64,000 nt of DNA from Varibaculum vaginae (GCF_900604285.1 NZ_UWNY01000001.1:744001-808000); one strand, 5' to 3'; positions 35,801 to 45,221 are shown, counted from the stretch's first letter. A program made the numbers and translations. The notes: generated from the sequence alone by a model not told the origin.

Positions 35801-37423
35801 AACGCGTCGCAGTGGGGTTATCAGCGTTAGCAAACAGGCTATTGCTGTTCCCCAGCAGCTAAGGAGTAGTCCGAGTGCTTCGGCAGATAACTTTATCAGC
35901 CAAGGGCCGTGCAATATCGAATATCCAAAAGGGGTACCTATCAGGGTATATTCCGGGTTTTGGCTTGCCCACCAAAGCATTCCTCCGGTAAGGATAGAGA
36001 CGCCCAGTCCGGCTGTTTGAGCCACGGCAGAACCTTTTAGGTTGAAAGTTTCCCGCGTGGCCACGATAAACAGGAATAACAAGGCAGTTAAACCCAGGGA
36101 GGTCAAAGAAATTATGGCGATTGCGGACAGAAAAGCGGATGTTAGCGTCAACTTGGCGAGGTAAAACAGACAGTAAGAAGCAGGAACCAGCAAAGCGGTA
36201 AAGAATCCCGTGAAGCTGAGCGCATTATTTACCTTGACATGGTGTTTTCGACTTTCTCTTTGGGTGAAAACAAATCCCAATACGGTTACTAGTAGGCCAA
36301 GGCTCCAGAAGAGGTAAAACCAGCAGTTAGCATCCCCGGCGGAAACGGAGCGGTAAAACTGTTGGTCTAGATAGTTCAAGCGCTGTTTTAAATTTAGTTT
36401 TGCCTGATGGGATGAGGTTCCTGAAAGGTTGATTAGAGTCTGTTCCTTGCCAGGGATATTGCTGGCTTTGAAAGCCTTCCCGGTATTCTGGGCGCGGGAT
36501 GGTAGTTGCAATTGGTAAAGAATCTGAGCGTTAACATCTTCCAGAGTCACTAGCCCGGGAATGTTGGTGGTGGGAGAAGAAACTAGTCCGGTGGCGTCGA
36601 TCGGAGAATAAGTGAGCAGGTGCGGGGCAGCGTTTTGTGAAGACGAAAGGCCTAGAGAAACAGATATCAAAGCTGTTTCCGGACTCAGGCTCGCAAGGGC
36701 ACCCTCAAGCATGGTTAGAGCGGTAGCGGGTTTTTTAATGCCGGTCAGATCCACTACTGTCAACGAAGAATGTTTTATAGCGGATTTAACTTGGGATTGA
36801 AGTTGTAGCGGGGTAGTGGGAAGAGGGCGATAATTTTCTACTTTTCCCTGTTTGTCGGCTAACAGTAATCCCGCTTGCGGGCCGATAGCCTGAGATTTTA
36901 GTCCAAAGGCTTTTAAAATCCCCCGTAACTGTCCCCGGGAAGTCGGGTCTGCCTGTTCCCTGGGGGTATCTGACTGGATAAACCCGGGAATAGACTTTAT
37001 TTTATCGCCGGCTATTTTTGTCTGAGGGCAAGGGGTAAGCCTAGGGGGAGCGGTTCCATTTTGAATGGTTAGAACCGCCTGGCTCACGCAGGGGGAATCG
37101 GCGCCGGCAACTGTTCCCACTAGCCCCGCAGTAGCGTAGCTTTTTAGATTCGCGTTTTTGGCAAACTCTGCCGAAATGTTCTGCCAAGAAATTCTGGAGG
37201 TTAATACCACCAAGAGGGGAGCACGTTTACGAGGAGGGGTGTAGGTCTCTAAATCGGGGTAAAATACCTGCTGTTCAGGGGTTAGGGTTCTGGGGGCGGG
37301 TTCGGGTTCCCAAGTAGTAGCTTCAGCAGATTCCAAAGGTGAAGTAAGTAAAATAAACAAAAAGCTAACTAGAAGGATAAAGCCCGCGCGGAGGAAGTGC
37401 CTAACCGTTCTTGCCATAGCCAT
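32789..37423 (-). CDS. 1544-residue membrane protein with two duplicated AlkP-like ectodomains
   Basis: A very large membrane protein in two similar halves. After a signal/anchor helix (residues 8-30), ectodomain 1 (about 65-365) is followed by a membrane block (365-640), ectodomain 2 (about 650-1100), a second membrane block (1104-1420), a basic cytoplasmic loop and two last helices. Both ectodomains begin alike (LLVVLTSRISWQNIS and VAVIFTSGLTWMDLL) and share a Cys-Pro segment (TPCPQ; ACPQDAWLALSAGK) and an AGLLLADKQG/AGLALADKEG block. The CP-DGWL-SAG pattern is what I recall from actinobacterial hypothetical proteins with an alkaline-phosphatase-like fold. No catalytic set can be confirmed. 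Start context is weak. Confidence 0.8.
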   Translation of the reverse strand: MAMARTVRHFLRAGFILLVSFLFILLTSPLESAEATTWEPEPAPRTLTPEQQVFYPDLETYTPPRKRAPLLVVLTSRISWQNISAEFAKNANLKSYATAGLVGTVAGADSPCVSQAVLTIQNGTAPPRLTPCPQTKIAGDKIKSIPGFIQSDTPREQADPTSRGQLRGILKAFGLKSQAIGPQAGLLLADKQGKVENYRPLPTTPLQLQSQVKSAIKHSSLTVVDLTGIKKPATALTMLEGALASLSPETALISVSLGLSSSQNAAPHLLTYSPIDATGLVSSPTTNIPGLVTLEDVNAQILYQLQLPSRAQNTGKAFKASNIPGKEQTLINLSGTSSHQAKLNLKQRLNYLDQQFYRSVSAGDANCWFYLFWSLGLLVTVLGFVFTQRESRKHHVKVNNALSFTGFFTALLVPASYCLFYLAKLTLTSAFLSAIAIISLTSLGLTALLFLFIVATRETFNLKGSAVAQTAGLGVSILTGGMLWWASQNPEYTLIGTPFGYSILHGPWLIKLSAEALGLLLSCWGTAIACLLTLITPLRRVFLQNRRSQAASLILYLAALSALIYCCTTLQALLTALLFLIPLIVALIFLSRPTVLLPQQIVSKTRLRLISLASVTVVIAMFGVASVGVIGVSPDAAPSKIKSLPTSTKTPVAVIFTSGLTWMDLLAASPKNRESFVTLNSGALFSLAPYPLKGMACPQDAWLALSAGKSPSKFSLAGRNLCIVPESLGHNQRVKLWKYYQRAAKKSSLSARLGMFAAQLSENQVSVGAIGNSAGLALADKEGIVRGEVKDITPTQKGYSRAVQKMVSTHALTLIDVQSTPLNRNPNRQNQEVLAQRGEIFSFLNPSSGTDTPQQSEVWDPIWLLEHGGSLSGNSLQARAIVPDQKASSVTSPDRNELRQSEMNPQENPTPASSPGIFGDSDNKFQSGNLHISSLSTLLIPDQGKNQEYVAKTRRANVQLFPNVSTFEALRGMQPARISVDQQDAQLKALQDTLTALPEGTRALVVSTSPDSAKQKLQAGLIYGEGVPAGIAYSSSTHQVGIVQNADLSATVLNWLGASNYKLSTSGAPLKVSAQAGKSLGERIERLAGYGERADASYSRLGIPPSSYVLFAADALLVLGLLLQRIPRICFSQQRSYLLSKVAYLGRFVCLTIAALPATCLMAAMFPWWEADSPSRTFTHLSLLAAGLLSLAACTGPWRRRPIGPALVVGLFSVFVICLDVAWGSHISMDSPFGSFSLLGARFFGFGNVYYSVCAIWTLLLCACLTPLANHLVSGKHTLAHWQIWLSNLLISVLAFAFMAIDGMPSFGADFGGPISFLPGFLVLLLLINGKRVNIKRLLIALMVAGTASGGIALADWLRPAAQRTHLGNFVQSILNGDLLEILTRKLLANLGSWGFTTYVWSLLCCLLVFALVLRPALEKQIYPYNLVGSWDLSLPLEESTNQESKQNSPISWRQRVKSQAQKLVLIISSSGSYLRPRLGELPLTTRESGLRLGLVAIAVNQFFAYLLNDSGTQLPAIGLLLTALAYCSAVFAQISESLSKGTR

Positions 37424-37496
37424 ATTCTACGGTCTAGATGGGGGAAAGCGTATCTTTCCTAGTATTGTGAAGACAGTTGAACAAAAGGACAAGGAA

Positions 37497-38429
37497 ATGA
37501 ATACTGCAGTTAAAAGCTATGCATTCTTAGGGCCGGTGGGTACCTTCTGTCACCAGGCGCTCCTCCAAGTAGCAGCGGCTGATGCAGAAATAATTCCTTG
37601 TGCGGGCGAACGCTTGGCTATGGATATGGTGCGGGAGGGGAAAACGGAGCGGGCAGTGGTGCCTATCGAAAACTCCATTGAAGGGGGAGTTAGCGCTACC
37701 CTAGATTCTCTGGGTTGGGATAAACGTCTGCAGATTGTAGCGGAAATGATAGTTCCAGTCGGGTTTACTCTGGCAGTACGCGAAGGCACGACACTTTCCG
37801 ATGTTACCCGGATTGGCACTCACTCTCATGCATGGGCGCAATGCCGAAACTGGGTAGCAGATCACTTGCCGAGAGCTATTCATGTGGCCACTACCTCTAC
37901 CGCAGAATCCGCCCGGATGTTGGCGGGAGGTGATGCCGGTTTTCAAGCAGTCCTGGCCTCGGAGGCTGCGGTTTCTACCTATGGGTTAACCACCCTTTTC
38001 AAGGATGTAGCCGACAATCCGGGAGCAGTTACTCGCTTTGTGGAAGTGGCAAACCCCGGTCAGGTTCCCGAACCATGTGGAGCCGATAAAACCACCGTTC
38101 AAGTGCGTTTACCTAATGACTATCGCTCTGGGGCATTACTAGAAATGTTGCAACAGTTCTCTGCAAGGGGAATTAACCTCAGTCGCATTGAATCGCGTCC
38201 GTTAGCTGGTCAACCTGGACGTTATGTTTTCAGCATTGACCTGGATGGGCATATTAAGGAAGAACGAGTGCAATCTGCTTTACGCGGACTTTATCGCATT
38301 AGCGAAGACTTACGTTTCTTGGGTTCCTATGCTCGTGCTGATCGGGCGCAAAATGACCATTCTCCTCGTACCGGGGATGATGATTTTCAGCTGGCGAGAG
38401 GCTGGGTGGATTCTATTTTGCATAAATAG
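37497..38429 (+). CDS. pheA: Prephenate dehydratase
   Basis: About 310 residues from the ATG at 37497, with AAAAGGA at good spacing; the GTG at 37467 lies upstream of that site. The catalytic domain starts YAFLGPVGTFCHQAL and contains VVPIENSIEGGVSATLD and the TRF motif (NPGAVTRFVEV). A C-terminal ACT domain (GALLEMLQQFSARGINLSRIESRP) binds phenylalanine for feedback control. It converts prephenate to phenylpyruvate. Monofunctional, without a chorismate mutase domain. Confidence 0.93.
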   Translation: MNTAVKSYAFLGPVGTFCHQALLQVAAADAEIIPCAGERLAMDMVREGKTERAVVPIENSIEGGVSATLDSLGWDKRLQIVAEMIVPVGFTLAVREGTTLSDVTRIGTHSHAWAQCRNWVADHLPRAIHVATTSTAESARMLAGGDAGFQAVLASEAAVSTYGLTTLFKDVADNPGAVTRFVEVANPGQVPEPCGADKTTVQVRLPNDYRSGALLEMLQQFSARGINLSRIESRPLAGQPGRYVFSIDLDGHIKEERVQSALRGLYRISEDLRFLGSYARADRAQNDHSPRTGDDDFQLARGWVDSILHK

Positions 38430-38450
38430 GGTAAAGATCGCTGTTAAATG

Positions 38451-39536
38451 CTAGGGGACGCGTACCACGACTGCGCCGCTATCTAATGAGGCAGAAATCT
38501 CGCGGTAACTACCCACGGTATCGCCATCACCCTGAATCATCCGTGCTTCGCCGTGTCCCTTAGCGCTCGCGGTACGGGTACAAATTACATCATTTTTGAA
38601 AACCAACCCCGCCGTAAGTTTCTTGACCCCCAAGGTGTCGCTAAAGACTCCACTGATTACCTCTAGCAATCCAATCAAACCGCCTCGCACGCTCAACATT
38701 AGTACTTCTAGCCAGCCATCATGAGGGTTGGCCTCTGGGAGAAGCGGAATTCCCCCTATCAACTCGCCGCAGGAAGCAAATAGTAAAGTATTGACTTTGC
38801 GGGTGCGGGGATGCGACTGCCCTCCAAAAGATACATCCATAGTTATCGGAGGTTTATTGGAGGCTGCAATCCCAGACAGCACGTAGGCACCCCAACCGAT
38901 GGATTCCTTCAGCTTGTCAGATACTCGGTTCATTACCTCTGCGTCATAACCAATCCCAGCCATTACCAGGAACGGAAACTTTTCCCCGGTCTCCGTTGTA
39001 AGCAGCCCTAAATCCACCCCAGTGTTTTTACCGGTAAAAGCAATTTCGCAGGCGCGGGGTAAAGAATCAATGGGAATATTGAGGTTGCGGGCTAAAAGAT
39101 TCCCGGTTCCCAGCGGCAAAATTCCCAAGGGAATCCGACTATCAGCCAAACTAGCCGCTATAATCCGCAGAGTTCCATCCCCACCTGCTGAAATAACCAG
39201 TCCTGCCTCTTGGCGGATTGCTTCTTGGGCTTGGTTTGCCCCCAAAGATTCCTGATCGGTTTGTAAGAATATCGGTTCCTCGTAACCGGCGGCCTGGGCG
39301 CGTTGAATAACCGTGTTCCGAAAATTATCTAGGTTTGCAATCTTCATGGGGTTATAGATGACTACCACTCGCCTAGAGGATTCGTTGCTACAGGTAGCTG
39401 CGGGAGCGGAAAAACCTTGTTTAATCGCAATCTTCATTGCTCGGGTGGCAATGCGGCGGGCATTAACCGCCCAAGATAAAGCGATAATTCCTAAAACTAG
39501 CGCCGTGATCACTAAAATCCAGAGCAAAGTGGTCAT
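38451..39536 (-). CDS. Diacylglycerol kinase family lipid kinase
   Basis: A 361-residue DagK/YegS-type kinase. An N-terminal membrane helix (about 4-28) is followed by the catalytic domain: VVVIYNPMK, the nucleotide loop SAGGDGTLRIIAASL, and LGILPLGTGNLLARNLNIP. It probably phosphorylates a membrane lipid such as diacylglycerol. It converges on pheA with 21 bp between and diverges from serS. Confidence 0.9.
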   Translation of the reverse strand: MTTLLWILVITALVLGIIALSWAVNARRIATRAMKIAIKQGFSAPAATCSNESSRRVVVIYNPMKIANLDNFRNTVIQRAQAAGYEEPIFLQTDQESLGANQAQEAIRQEAGLVISAGGDGTLRIIAASLADSRIPLGILPLGTGNLLARNLNIPIDSLPRACEIAFTGKNTGVDLGLLTTETGEKFPFLVMAGIGYDAEVMNRVSDKLKESIGWGAYVLSGIAASNKPPITMDVSFGGQSHPRTRKVNTLLFASCGELIGGIPLLPEANPHDGWLEVLMLSVRGGLIGLLEVISGVFSDTLGVKKLTAGLVFKNDVICTRTASAKGHGEARMIQGDGDTVGSYREISASLDSGAVVVRVP

Positions 39537-39697
39537 AGCTTTCAGTCTAAAACAAAACCGAGATTACCGGGGATAGGCAGCGAAGAGGCACTGAATGGAA
39601 TCGAAGATTACCTTTCGCCAGGATAGGTAAAGGTGCCAAAAATTGTTTCGGTCATGACAAGATGAGAAGCGGTCTCCGGTGGCGATATGATTAAAGC

Positions 39698-40981
39698 ATG
39701 ATTGATATTCGTCAGCTGCGTGAAGACCCGCAGCCAGCTAAAGATTCGCTCGTTGCGCGGGGAGAGGATCCCGCCCGGATTGATGAGGTACTTGCCGCCG
39801 ATGCACTTCGGTTAAAGAAGCAGCAGGACTTTGAGGCCATGCGCGCCGAACAAAAGGCGCTTTCTAAGAGCATTGGGAAGGCTGCTCCCCAGGAGCGCGC
39901 CGCGGTACTCGCCAAAGCAAAAGAGCTTGCAGGAAAAGTTAAGCAGGCAGAGGCCGTCGCGGGAGAAGCCTCGGAAAAAGCTCAGCAGCTGCTAGCGGCA
40001 TTACCCAATATTATTATTCCCGGGATTCCTTCCGGGGGCGAGGACGACTATGTGGTGCTTGCCCAGCACGGTCCGAAAATCCGTGATTTTGCTGCCGAGG
40101 GCATAAAAATTCGTGATCACTTGGAAATCGGGGAGATGCTGCAAGCAATTGATGTTAAACGGGGCGCTAAAGTCTCCGGCTCCCGCTTCTACTATCTGCG
40201 AGGAATAGGGGCTCGCCTGGAACTGGCCCTGCTCACCTGTGCCTGGGATTTGGCGGAGCAGCACGGTTTTATTCCCATGACTACTCCCACCATGGTCACT
40301 CCGGACACGATGCGCGGAACAGGATTCTTAACCGAACATTCCGAAGAAATCTACTATCTACCGGCCGATGATCTCTACCTGGTCGGTACCTCAGAGGTTG
40401 CTCTCGGTGGTTACCACGGCGGAGAAATCCTAGAGCTAGGAGAGGAACCGTTGCGCTATTCTGGCTGGTCAGCGTGTTATAGAAGGGAGGCGGGGTCGCA
40501 CGGTAAAGATGTGCGCGGCATTATTCGAGTGCACCAGTTCAATAAAGTCGAGATGTTCTCCTATTGCCTTCCCCAAGTATCGCAAGAGGAACACCAGCGG
40601 CTATTGGCTCTCGAAGAAGAAATGCTGACAAAGGTTGAGTTGCCCTATCGAGTAATCGATACCGCCGCGGGTGATTTGGGAACTTCTGCGGCGCGTAAGT
40701 TTGATTGTGAAGCTTGGCTGCCCAGCCAAGAACGCTATCTCGAACTAACCTCAACTTCCAACTGCACCACCTATCAGGCGCGTCGCTTGGGGATTCGCTA
40801 CCGCGATGAAAACGGAAAAACCCAGCCCGTGGCAACATTGAATGGTACTCTCGCCTGTACTCGTTGGTTGGTAGCTATGCTGGAAAACCATCAACAAGCG
40901 GATGGAAGTGTGTATGTTCCTCAGGCTTTGCGTCCTTATCTTGGGGGTAAAGAGGTATTAGAACCGGTACCGAACGCCTAA
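39698..40981 (+). CDS. serS: Seryl-tRNA synthetase
   Basis: A 427-residue class II synthetase. An N-terminal coiled-coil arm (residues 30-105) binds tRNA-Ser. The catalytic core follows with [36 protein letters not shown] (motif 2 region), [30 protein letters not shown] and motif 3 [19 protein letters not shown]. Full length, standard start. It charges tRNA-Ser such as the one at 43336. Confidence 0.97.
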   Translation: MIDIRQLREDPQPAKDSLVARGEDPARIDEVLAADALRLKKQQDFEAMRAEQKALSKSIGKAAPQERAAVLAKAKELAGKVKQAEAVAGEASEKAQQLLAALPNIIIPGIPSGGEDDYVVLAQHGPKIRDFAAEGIKIRDHLEIGEMLQAIDVKRGAKVSGSRFYYLRGIGARLELALLTCAWDLAEQHGFIPMTTPTMVTPDTMRGTGFLTEHSEEIYYLPADDLYLVGTSEVALGGYHGGEILELGEEPLRYSGWSACYRREAGSHGKDVRGIIRVHQFNKVEMFSYCLPQVSQEEHQRLLALEEEMLTKVELPYRVIDTAAGDLGTSAARKFDCEAWLPSQERYLELTSTSNCTTYQARRLGIRYRDENGKTQPVATLNGTLACTRWLVAMLENHQQADGSVYVPQALRPYLGGKEVLEPVPNA

Positions 40982-41062
40982 ATCTGAGCGCAAAGCGTGA
41001 AAGGATTGGGTTAGGGCGCCCTCGGGCAGTAAAAGTACTCACCGACAGGACGGAGAATATCA

Positions 41063-41923
41063 ATGGCTGATTACCTGCAGTACCCTCAGGGAGATTATGT
41101 GCCCCAGGTGGTGGAGCGTGCCCTCGCTATGTCGCGTAGTTACGGGGAAGATATCGCCACGGCGGCAGTGGTACCCGAAAATAATCGGGCTCGGGTACGT
41201 TTTGTGGTCGCTCAAGATGGTGTTATCTGCGGGATACCGGTCGCTCGCGAGGTACTAGCACAGATACTAGGGGACTATGACCTGCATATGCGGGTAGCTG
41301 ATGGCACTAAGGTAACTGCAGGTACTCCGGTTTTAGAGCTAAGTGGTAACACTCGCGGACTTCTGGAAGCCGGGGATCTTTGCTGTTGGTTCTTATCGCA
41401 CCTTTCCGGAATTGCCTCCAAGACTGCTCAGTGGGCGGAGGTACTTTCGCAAACTAAACTGGTCGTACGTGATACGCTCTCGGTCACCCCCGGTTTGGGA
41501 GAACTGGAGAAATATGCAGTGCGTGTGGGCGGGGGGATGACTTCCCGCTTGGGAATTGGATCATTCCCACTGATAAGGGCGACTCATCTGCGGTTAGGGA
41601 GCGGTCTTGGGGATGTGATGAACCATGTTCGTGCTGCAGCTGCTGGTAGCCCCATTCAGGTAGAGATCGACCGGGTACAAGATCTTGATCCTCTGCTAAA
41701 AATGCGGGTAGAGTTGCTAACCTTGCGAGGGTTTAGCCCCGAACAGGCAACGCTGGCCGCTGATCATCGCGACACTCTAAATCCGGGAACCTTGTTGGAA
41801 GTTGCGGGAGATCTAAATATTGAAGAGGCAGGCGCCTATGGTGAGTGCGGAGTTGACTACTTGGCACTAAATTCTTTGACCGATACCGTAACTCCCTTAT
41901 CCGTGAGATTTGAATTTGTTTAA
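41063..41923 (+). CDS. NadC-like protein lacking most catalytic residues
   Basis: A 286-residue protein with the full-length fold signature of quinolinate phosphoribosyltransferase: an N-terminal region, LSGIASKTAQW, TPGLGELEKYAVRVGGG and a C-terminal GVDYLALNSLT. Family residues are changed at most catalytic spots: the RKT motif reads RDT (136-138), the HR pair reads SR (161-162), KDNH reads RATH (172-175), and the LLDNM motif reads LLTLRG. It is therefore unlikely to make NAMN. A ribosome-binding site GGACGGAG precedes the ATG, and the sugar epimerase follows 30 bp later in the same direction. A true but very divergent NadC cannot be excluded. Confidence 0.75.
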   Translation: MADYLQYPQGDYVPQVVERALAMSRSYGEDIATAAVVPENNRARVRFVVAQDGVICGIPVAREVLAQILGDYDLHMRVADGTKVTAGTPVLELSGNTRGLLEAGDLCCWFLSHLSGIASKTAQWAEVLSQTKLVVRDTLSVTPGLGELEKYAVRVGGGMTSRLGIGSFPLIRATHLRLGSGLGDVMNHVRAAAAGSPIQVEIDRVQDLDPLLKMRVELLTLRGFSPEQATLAADHRDTLNPGTLLEVAGDLNIEEAGAYGECGVDYLALNSLTDTVTPLSVRFEFV

Positions 41924-41953
41924 CCCGCCATAGAAAAGAAAAGGAGCTGAATA

Positions 41954-43279
41954 ATGTTCTGGTTCAACTCAATAGAACATAATCGATGGCTATCTGCATG
42001 CTTGCAGGATCTGCTGGATTACGGGCGTAAATCGGAAGTAAAAACCGGGTTTGCCTGTCTGGATCGCGATGGTGAAATCGACTTGGAGCAGCCGATTCAG
42101 CTCTACTTGACCGCGCGGATGGTACATGTGTTCTCTTTGGGAGTGCTGCTGGGGGTACCCGGTTGTCGCCGATTGGTAGAACATGGGATTCGGTGCCTAA
42201 ATCAGTATTTCCGGGATCCGGTAAATGGAGGCTGGTTTGACGCGATTGAACATGAACTAGATGCGGATGGAAATGCGATTCCCTATCCTGGCCGTGACGA
42301 TAAACGTTCCTATTCGCACGCCTTCGTGTTATTAGGGGCGGCTTCTGCCACCGCCGCTGACCGTATAGGGGCTCATGAGTTAATGCAAGATGCTCTCCGT
42401 GATAGCGATTTGCACTGGTGGGATTCTCAATTCGGAATGGTGCGCGAAAGCTACAATCGTGATTATTCTAGGTGCGAAGATTACCGGGGAATCAATTCTA
42501 ATATGCATACCGCAGAGGCATATATGCTGGTAGCGCAAGTTACTAATGAAGGAGAATGGCTAGACCGCGCCATGCGGATTCTGGAGAGAGTCGCCGAAGT
42601 TTCCCGCGAATATAGCTGGCGACTTCCCGAGCATTTTGATGCAGATTGGAAACCTCTGCTTGGATACAACCGTGAAAATCCGCAAGAAGCCCATCGTGCC
42701 TACGGCAGCGATGTTGGGCATTCCTTCATGTTCTCGCGGTTAATCCTGGAAGCCCGGGCAATGCTCAAGCAATCAGGGAAAGAGGAGCCTGAATGGATGA
42801 TTCCGGCAGCAACTGGAATGTTTGAGCGGGCTCGCGAGGATGCGTGGCGACGGGATGGGGCTCCCGGGTTTGCCTTCACCGTAGATTGGGATGGGAAACC
42901 CGTGATTCGGGATCGACAAGCCTGGGTACAGTTTGAGGCAATCGGAGCCGCGGTGACGTTGCTACGCGTGGCGGTGGCAGAAGATGCTGAGGCGGAAGAG
43001 GTAGAACATTACGAACATTGCTATCGCGCCTGGATTGATTTTGCCTATGAACATTTCTTGGTACGTGGAGGGAGAATCGTGCATCGGCTTTCTCCAGAAA
43101 ATAAACCGCTAGATTTAGAAAACCAAAGACTGCGCGATAGCGTCTACCATGCTGTGCAGGCTATGCTGTTGCCTCGCTTGCCGCTAACTCCGGCTTTCTC
43201 AGTGGCGCTGGCGCATGGATTGCTAGATAAACCACTGCCCGAAGAGCCGGCTCATAAGAAGCGTTTCGGTGGATTTTAG
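41954..43279 (+). CDS. AGE-family sugar epimerase/isomerase
   Basis: A 441-residue (alpha/alpha)6-barrel protein of the N-acylglucosamine 2-epimerase superfamily, closest in pattern to YihS-type aldose-ketose isomerases and mannose isomerases. Barrel-lining features include LYLTARMVHVFSLG, GGWFDAIE, KRSYSHAFVLLGAAS with the catalytic-type His, NSNMHTAEAYMLV and DVGHSFMFSRLILEA with a second His. It interconverts a keto- and an aldo-sugar; which is unclear. A GGAGC ribosome-binding site precedes it, and it shares an operon with the NadC-like gene. Confidence 0.87.
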   Translation: MFWFNSIEHNRWLSACLQDLLDYGRKSEVKTGFACLDRDGEIDLEQPIQLYLTARMVHVFSLGVLLGVPGCRRLVEHGIRCLNQYFRDPVNGGWFDAIEHELDADGNAIPYPGRDDKRSYSHAFVLLGAASATAADRIGAHELMQDALRDSDLHWWDSQFGMVRESYNRDYSRCEDYRGINSNMHTAEAYMLVAQVTNEGEWLDRAMRILERVAEVSREYSWRLPEHFDADWKPLLGYNRENPQEAHRAYGSDVGHSFMFSRLILEARAMLKQSGKEEPEWMIPAATGMFERAREDAWRRDGAPGFAFTVDWDGKPVIRDRQAWVQFEAIGAAVTLLRVAVAEDAEAEEVEHYEHCYRAWIDFAYEHFLVRGGRIVHRLSPENKPLDLENQRLRDSVYHAVQAMLLPRLPLTPAFSVALAHGLLDKPLPEEPAHKKRFGGF

Positions 43280-43335
43280 CTCTGGCGGTCAGCAACTGTA
43301 ACATGGGGTTTGTCCTAACGCTTTAGCGTAAGCCA

Positions 43336-43425
43336 GGAGAGTTGTCCGAGTGGCCGAAGGAGACGGTCTTGAAAACCGTTATACCCGCAAGGGTATCAAG
43401 GGTTCGAATCCCTTACTCTCCGCCA
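43336..43425 (+). tRNA. tRNA-Ser (anticodon UGA)
   Basis: The acceptor GGAGAGT pairs with ACTCTCC. The anticodon loop CTTGAAAA gives UGA, and a long variable arm (TACCCGCAAGGGTA) marks it as class II serine tRNA. T-arm AAGGG-TTCGAAT-CCCTT. Discriminator G and an encoded CCA (43423-43425). Confidence 0.95.
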
Positions 43426-43769
43426 ATGCTGTGTTTACCTGCGCCTCGAAGAAAAATATCTGAAGCTTGAGGTAGTCAGCGAGGAAGCATTTTTCTTCAT
43501 TGCCTCCAGCTATATAGTCAGGAGGAACTGACAGCTAAATGCCATGACTGCGAACTTTTGGAATCTGATAGCAGCATTTTATTGCCGGAACAACTAATGG
43601 CAGGGATGGTTTATAACAAAACTATTGGAAAAATACCGAGTTGATTTCAAGAACAGCAGGTTCTTTTTCACTATCAAATTTTTCAAATAATTCGTGAACA
43701 CTAGCTCCCGAAAAATGTCTTAAGTGTCAGCGTATATTGGGGTGGAGTGATACCCAATAATGGATACTA
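43426..43769. other. Intergenic stretch without recognisable feature
   Basis: No frame with coding character, no RNA signature and no repeat shared with the rest of the window is seen. A weak inverted repeat TATTGGG/CCCAATA (43735-43741 and 43753-43759), eleven bases past the galK stop, might end the galK transcript. Confidence 0.5.
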
Positions 43770-45077
43770 TTATTCTACTTTTCCGGCAGGAGCCGAAGGC
43801 AACACCGATAGGAATCGGGGCTGGTTATAGCCAGCTTTGTTGAAGGCCTTCACTACGGCACGGGCAGTAGTTTCTACCCGGTCGCTGTCAACCAGGGTAA
43901 TTGCACAGCCGCCGAAGCCTCCTCCGGTCATCCGAGCCCCATAGGCACCGGCTTTACGAGCAGCCGCTACCGCTGTATCTAGCTCCTCGCAAGAAACTTC
44001 GTAGTCACGCCGTAAAGATTCATGGGAAGCATCCAACAGTTTACGCCACTGATCTGGGGCAGCTCCAGCCTCTAACAGTTCGCATAGTAGTTGACAACGA
44101 GCAATCTCGGTTAGTACGTGGCGCACCCGCGAAATTTGCTCTGCATTCTCTAATTTATCGAGTTGTTGACAAACCCAGGAAGGAGGATAGTTATCCGCAT
44201 TCAGGTCGGTGAGGTTATCGGCGGGTGAAATGGTCTCGGGCACCAGTTCTCCGAGCTCTGATACCCCAAGAATCCGGGCTGCCTCTTCACAGGCAGCCCG
44301 ACGTGCCCCATATTGTCCATCTGCCAGGTCGTGGGAAGTGCAGGTATCTATTACCAGTAAAGATAACCCTAAAGATGGTAGATCAAAGGGGTGCGAGCGG
44401 GTTTGCCAAGTGGCGCAATCCAACTCTAGGACGCAGTCCTTTTCGCAGAGCATTGATGCAGATTGATCCAATCCTCCGGTGGGGGCTCCCACGTAGCGAT
44501 TCTCGGCTAATTTACCGGCTGCGACTAGTAGTTTTCGTCCATCAAAACTTTCTGCCAATCCCAGGTCGGCTAGTTCGTCGATTCCGACGGCAATTGCACA
44601 TTCTAACGCGGCAGAGGAGGAAAGCCCGGCACTCAGGGGCACGCTAGAGGCTACCGCAACTTCCAGGCCGGGAACTCTCGCTTGCAGCTGGCGTGCATTT
44701 TCTTCCAGTCCGCTGTCCCGTAGTACCTGCACCAATCCCAGAATCACGCCGCCAACGAAAGCTCCAGGCCCTTTGGCGGGATAATGTTTTTCCAAATCAG
44801 ACAGTTTTAAGATGCTAAGTTCGGGGAAATCTTCGGAAATAATTTTTAGCTGATCATCTTCGCGAACTTTAAGAGCCACGTAAATGGCGTGAGGGAGGGC
44901 TAACGGGAGGGCTTTGCCACCGTTATAGTCAGTGTGTTCCCCGATTACGTTGACCCGACCGGGAGCACGCCAGACTCCCGAAGGTGCAGCGGAAAAAGTT
45001 TTTTCAAAAAGTTCTCGGGCGCGCCTTGCGCCCTCTTTAGGTTGGTAAGCGGGGATAAACTCCGGTTCCATGTTCAC
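43770..45077 (-). CDS. galK: Galactokinase
   Basis: A 435-residue GHMP kinase that phosphorylates alpha-D-galactose at C1. The galactokinase signature GRVNVIGEHTDYNGGKALPLAL is at residues 40-62. The ATP loop PLSAGLSSSAALECA and the C-terminal GAYGARMTGGGFGGCAI are intact. It is slightly longer than usual. galT and galE are not in the window, so it stands alone here. Confidence 0.95.
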   Translation of the reverse strand: MNMEPEFIPAYQPKEGARRARELFEKTFSAAPSGVWRAPGRVNVIGEHTDYNGGKALPLALPHAIYVALKVREDDQLKIISEDFPELSILKLSDLEKHYPAKGPGAFVGGVILGLVQVLRDSGLEENARQLQARVPGLEVAVASSVPLSAGLSSSAALECAIAVGIDELADLGLAESFDGRKLLVAAGKLAENRYVGAPTGGLDQSASMLCEKDCVLELDCATWQTRSHPFDLPSLGLSLLVIDTCTSHDLADGQYGARRAACEEAARILGVSELGELVPETISPADNLTDLNADNYPPSWVCQQLDKLENAEQISRVRHVLTEIARCQLLCELLEAGAAPDQWRKLLDASHESLRRDYEVSCEELDTAVAAARKAGAYGARMTGGGFGGCAITLVDSDRVETTARAVVKAFNKAGYNQPRFLSVLPSAPAGKVE

Positions 45078-45221
45078 GTTAGTACCTCATTGTTCTTACT
45101 GGTGAAACTATTCTACTTTTTGCCTAGCCTCTAGGTAGGCGAGTTGCAAAAGATTGCAGTTCCGCTACAAGCAATCGTGAAAACGACAAATAAAGGTCTT
45201 TCCTTGCGGCCTCAGTAACAG

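Noticed and set aside
43735-43759. Weak inverted repeat as galK terminator
   Set aside because: Only seven base pairs and no T-run; mentioned in the intergenic note but not listed on its own.
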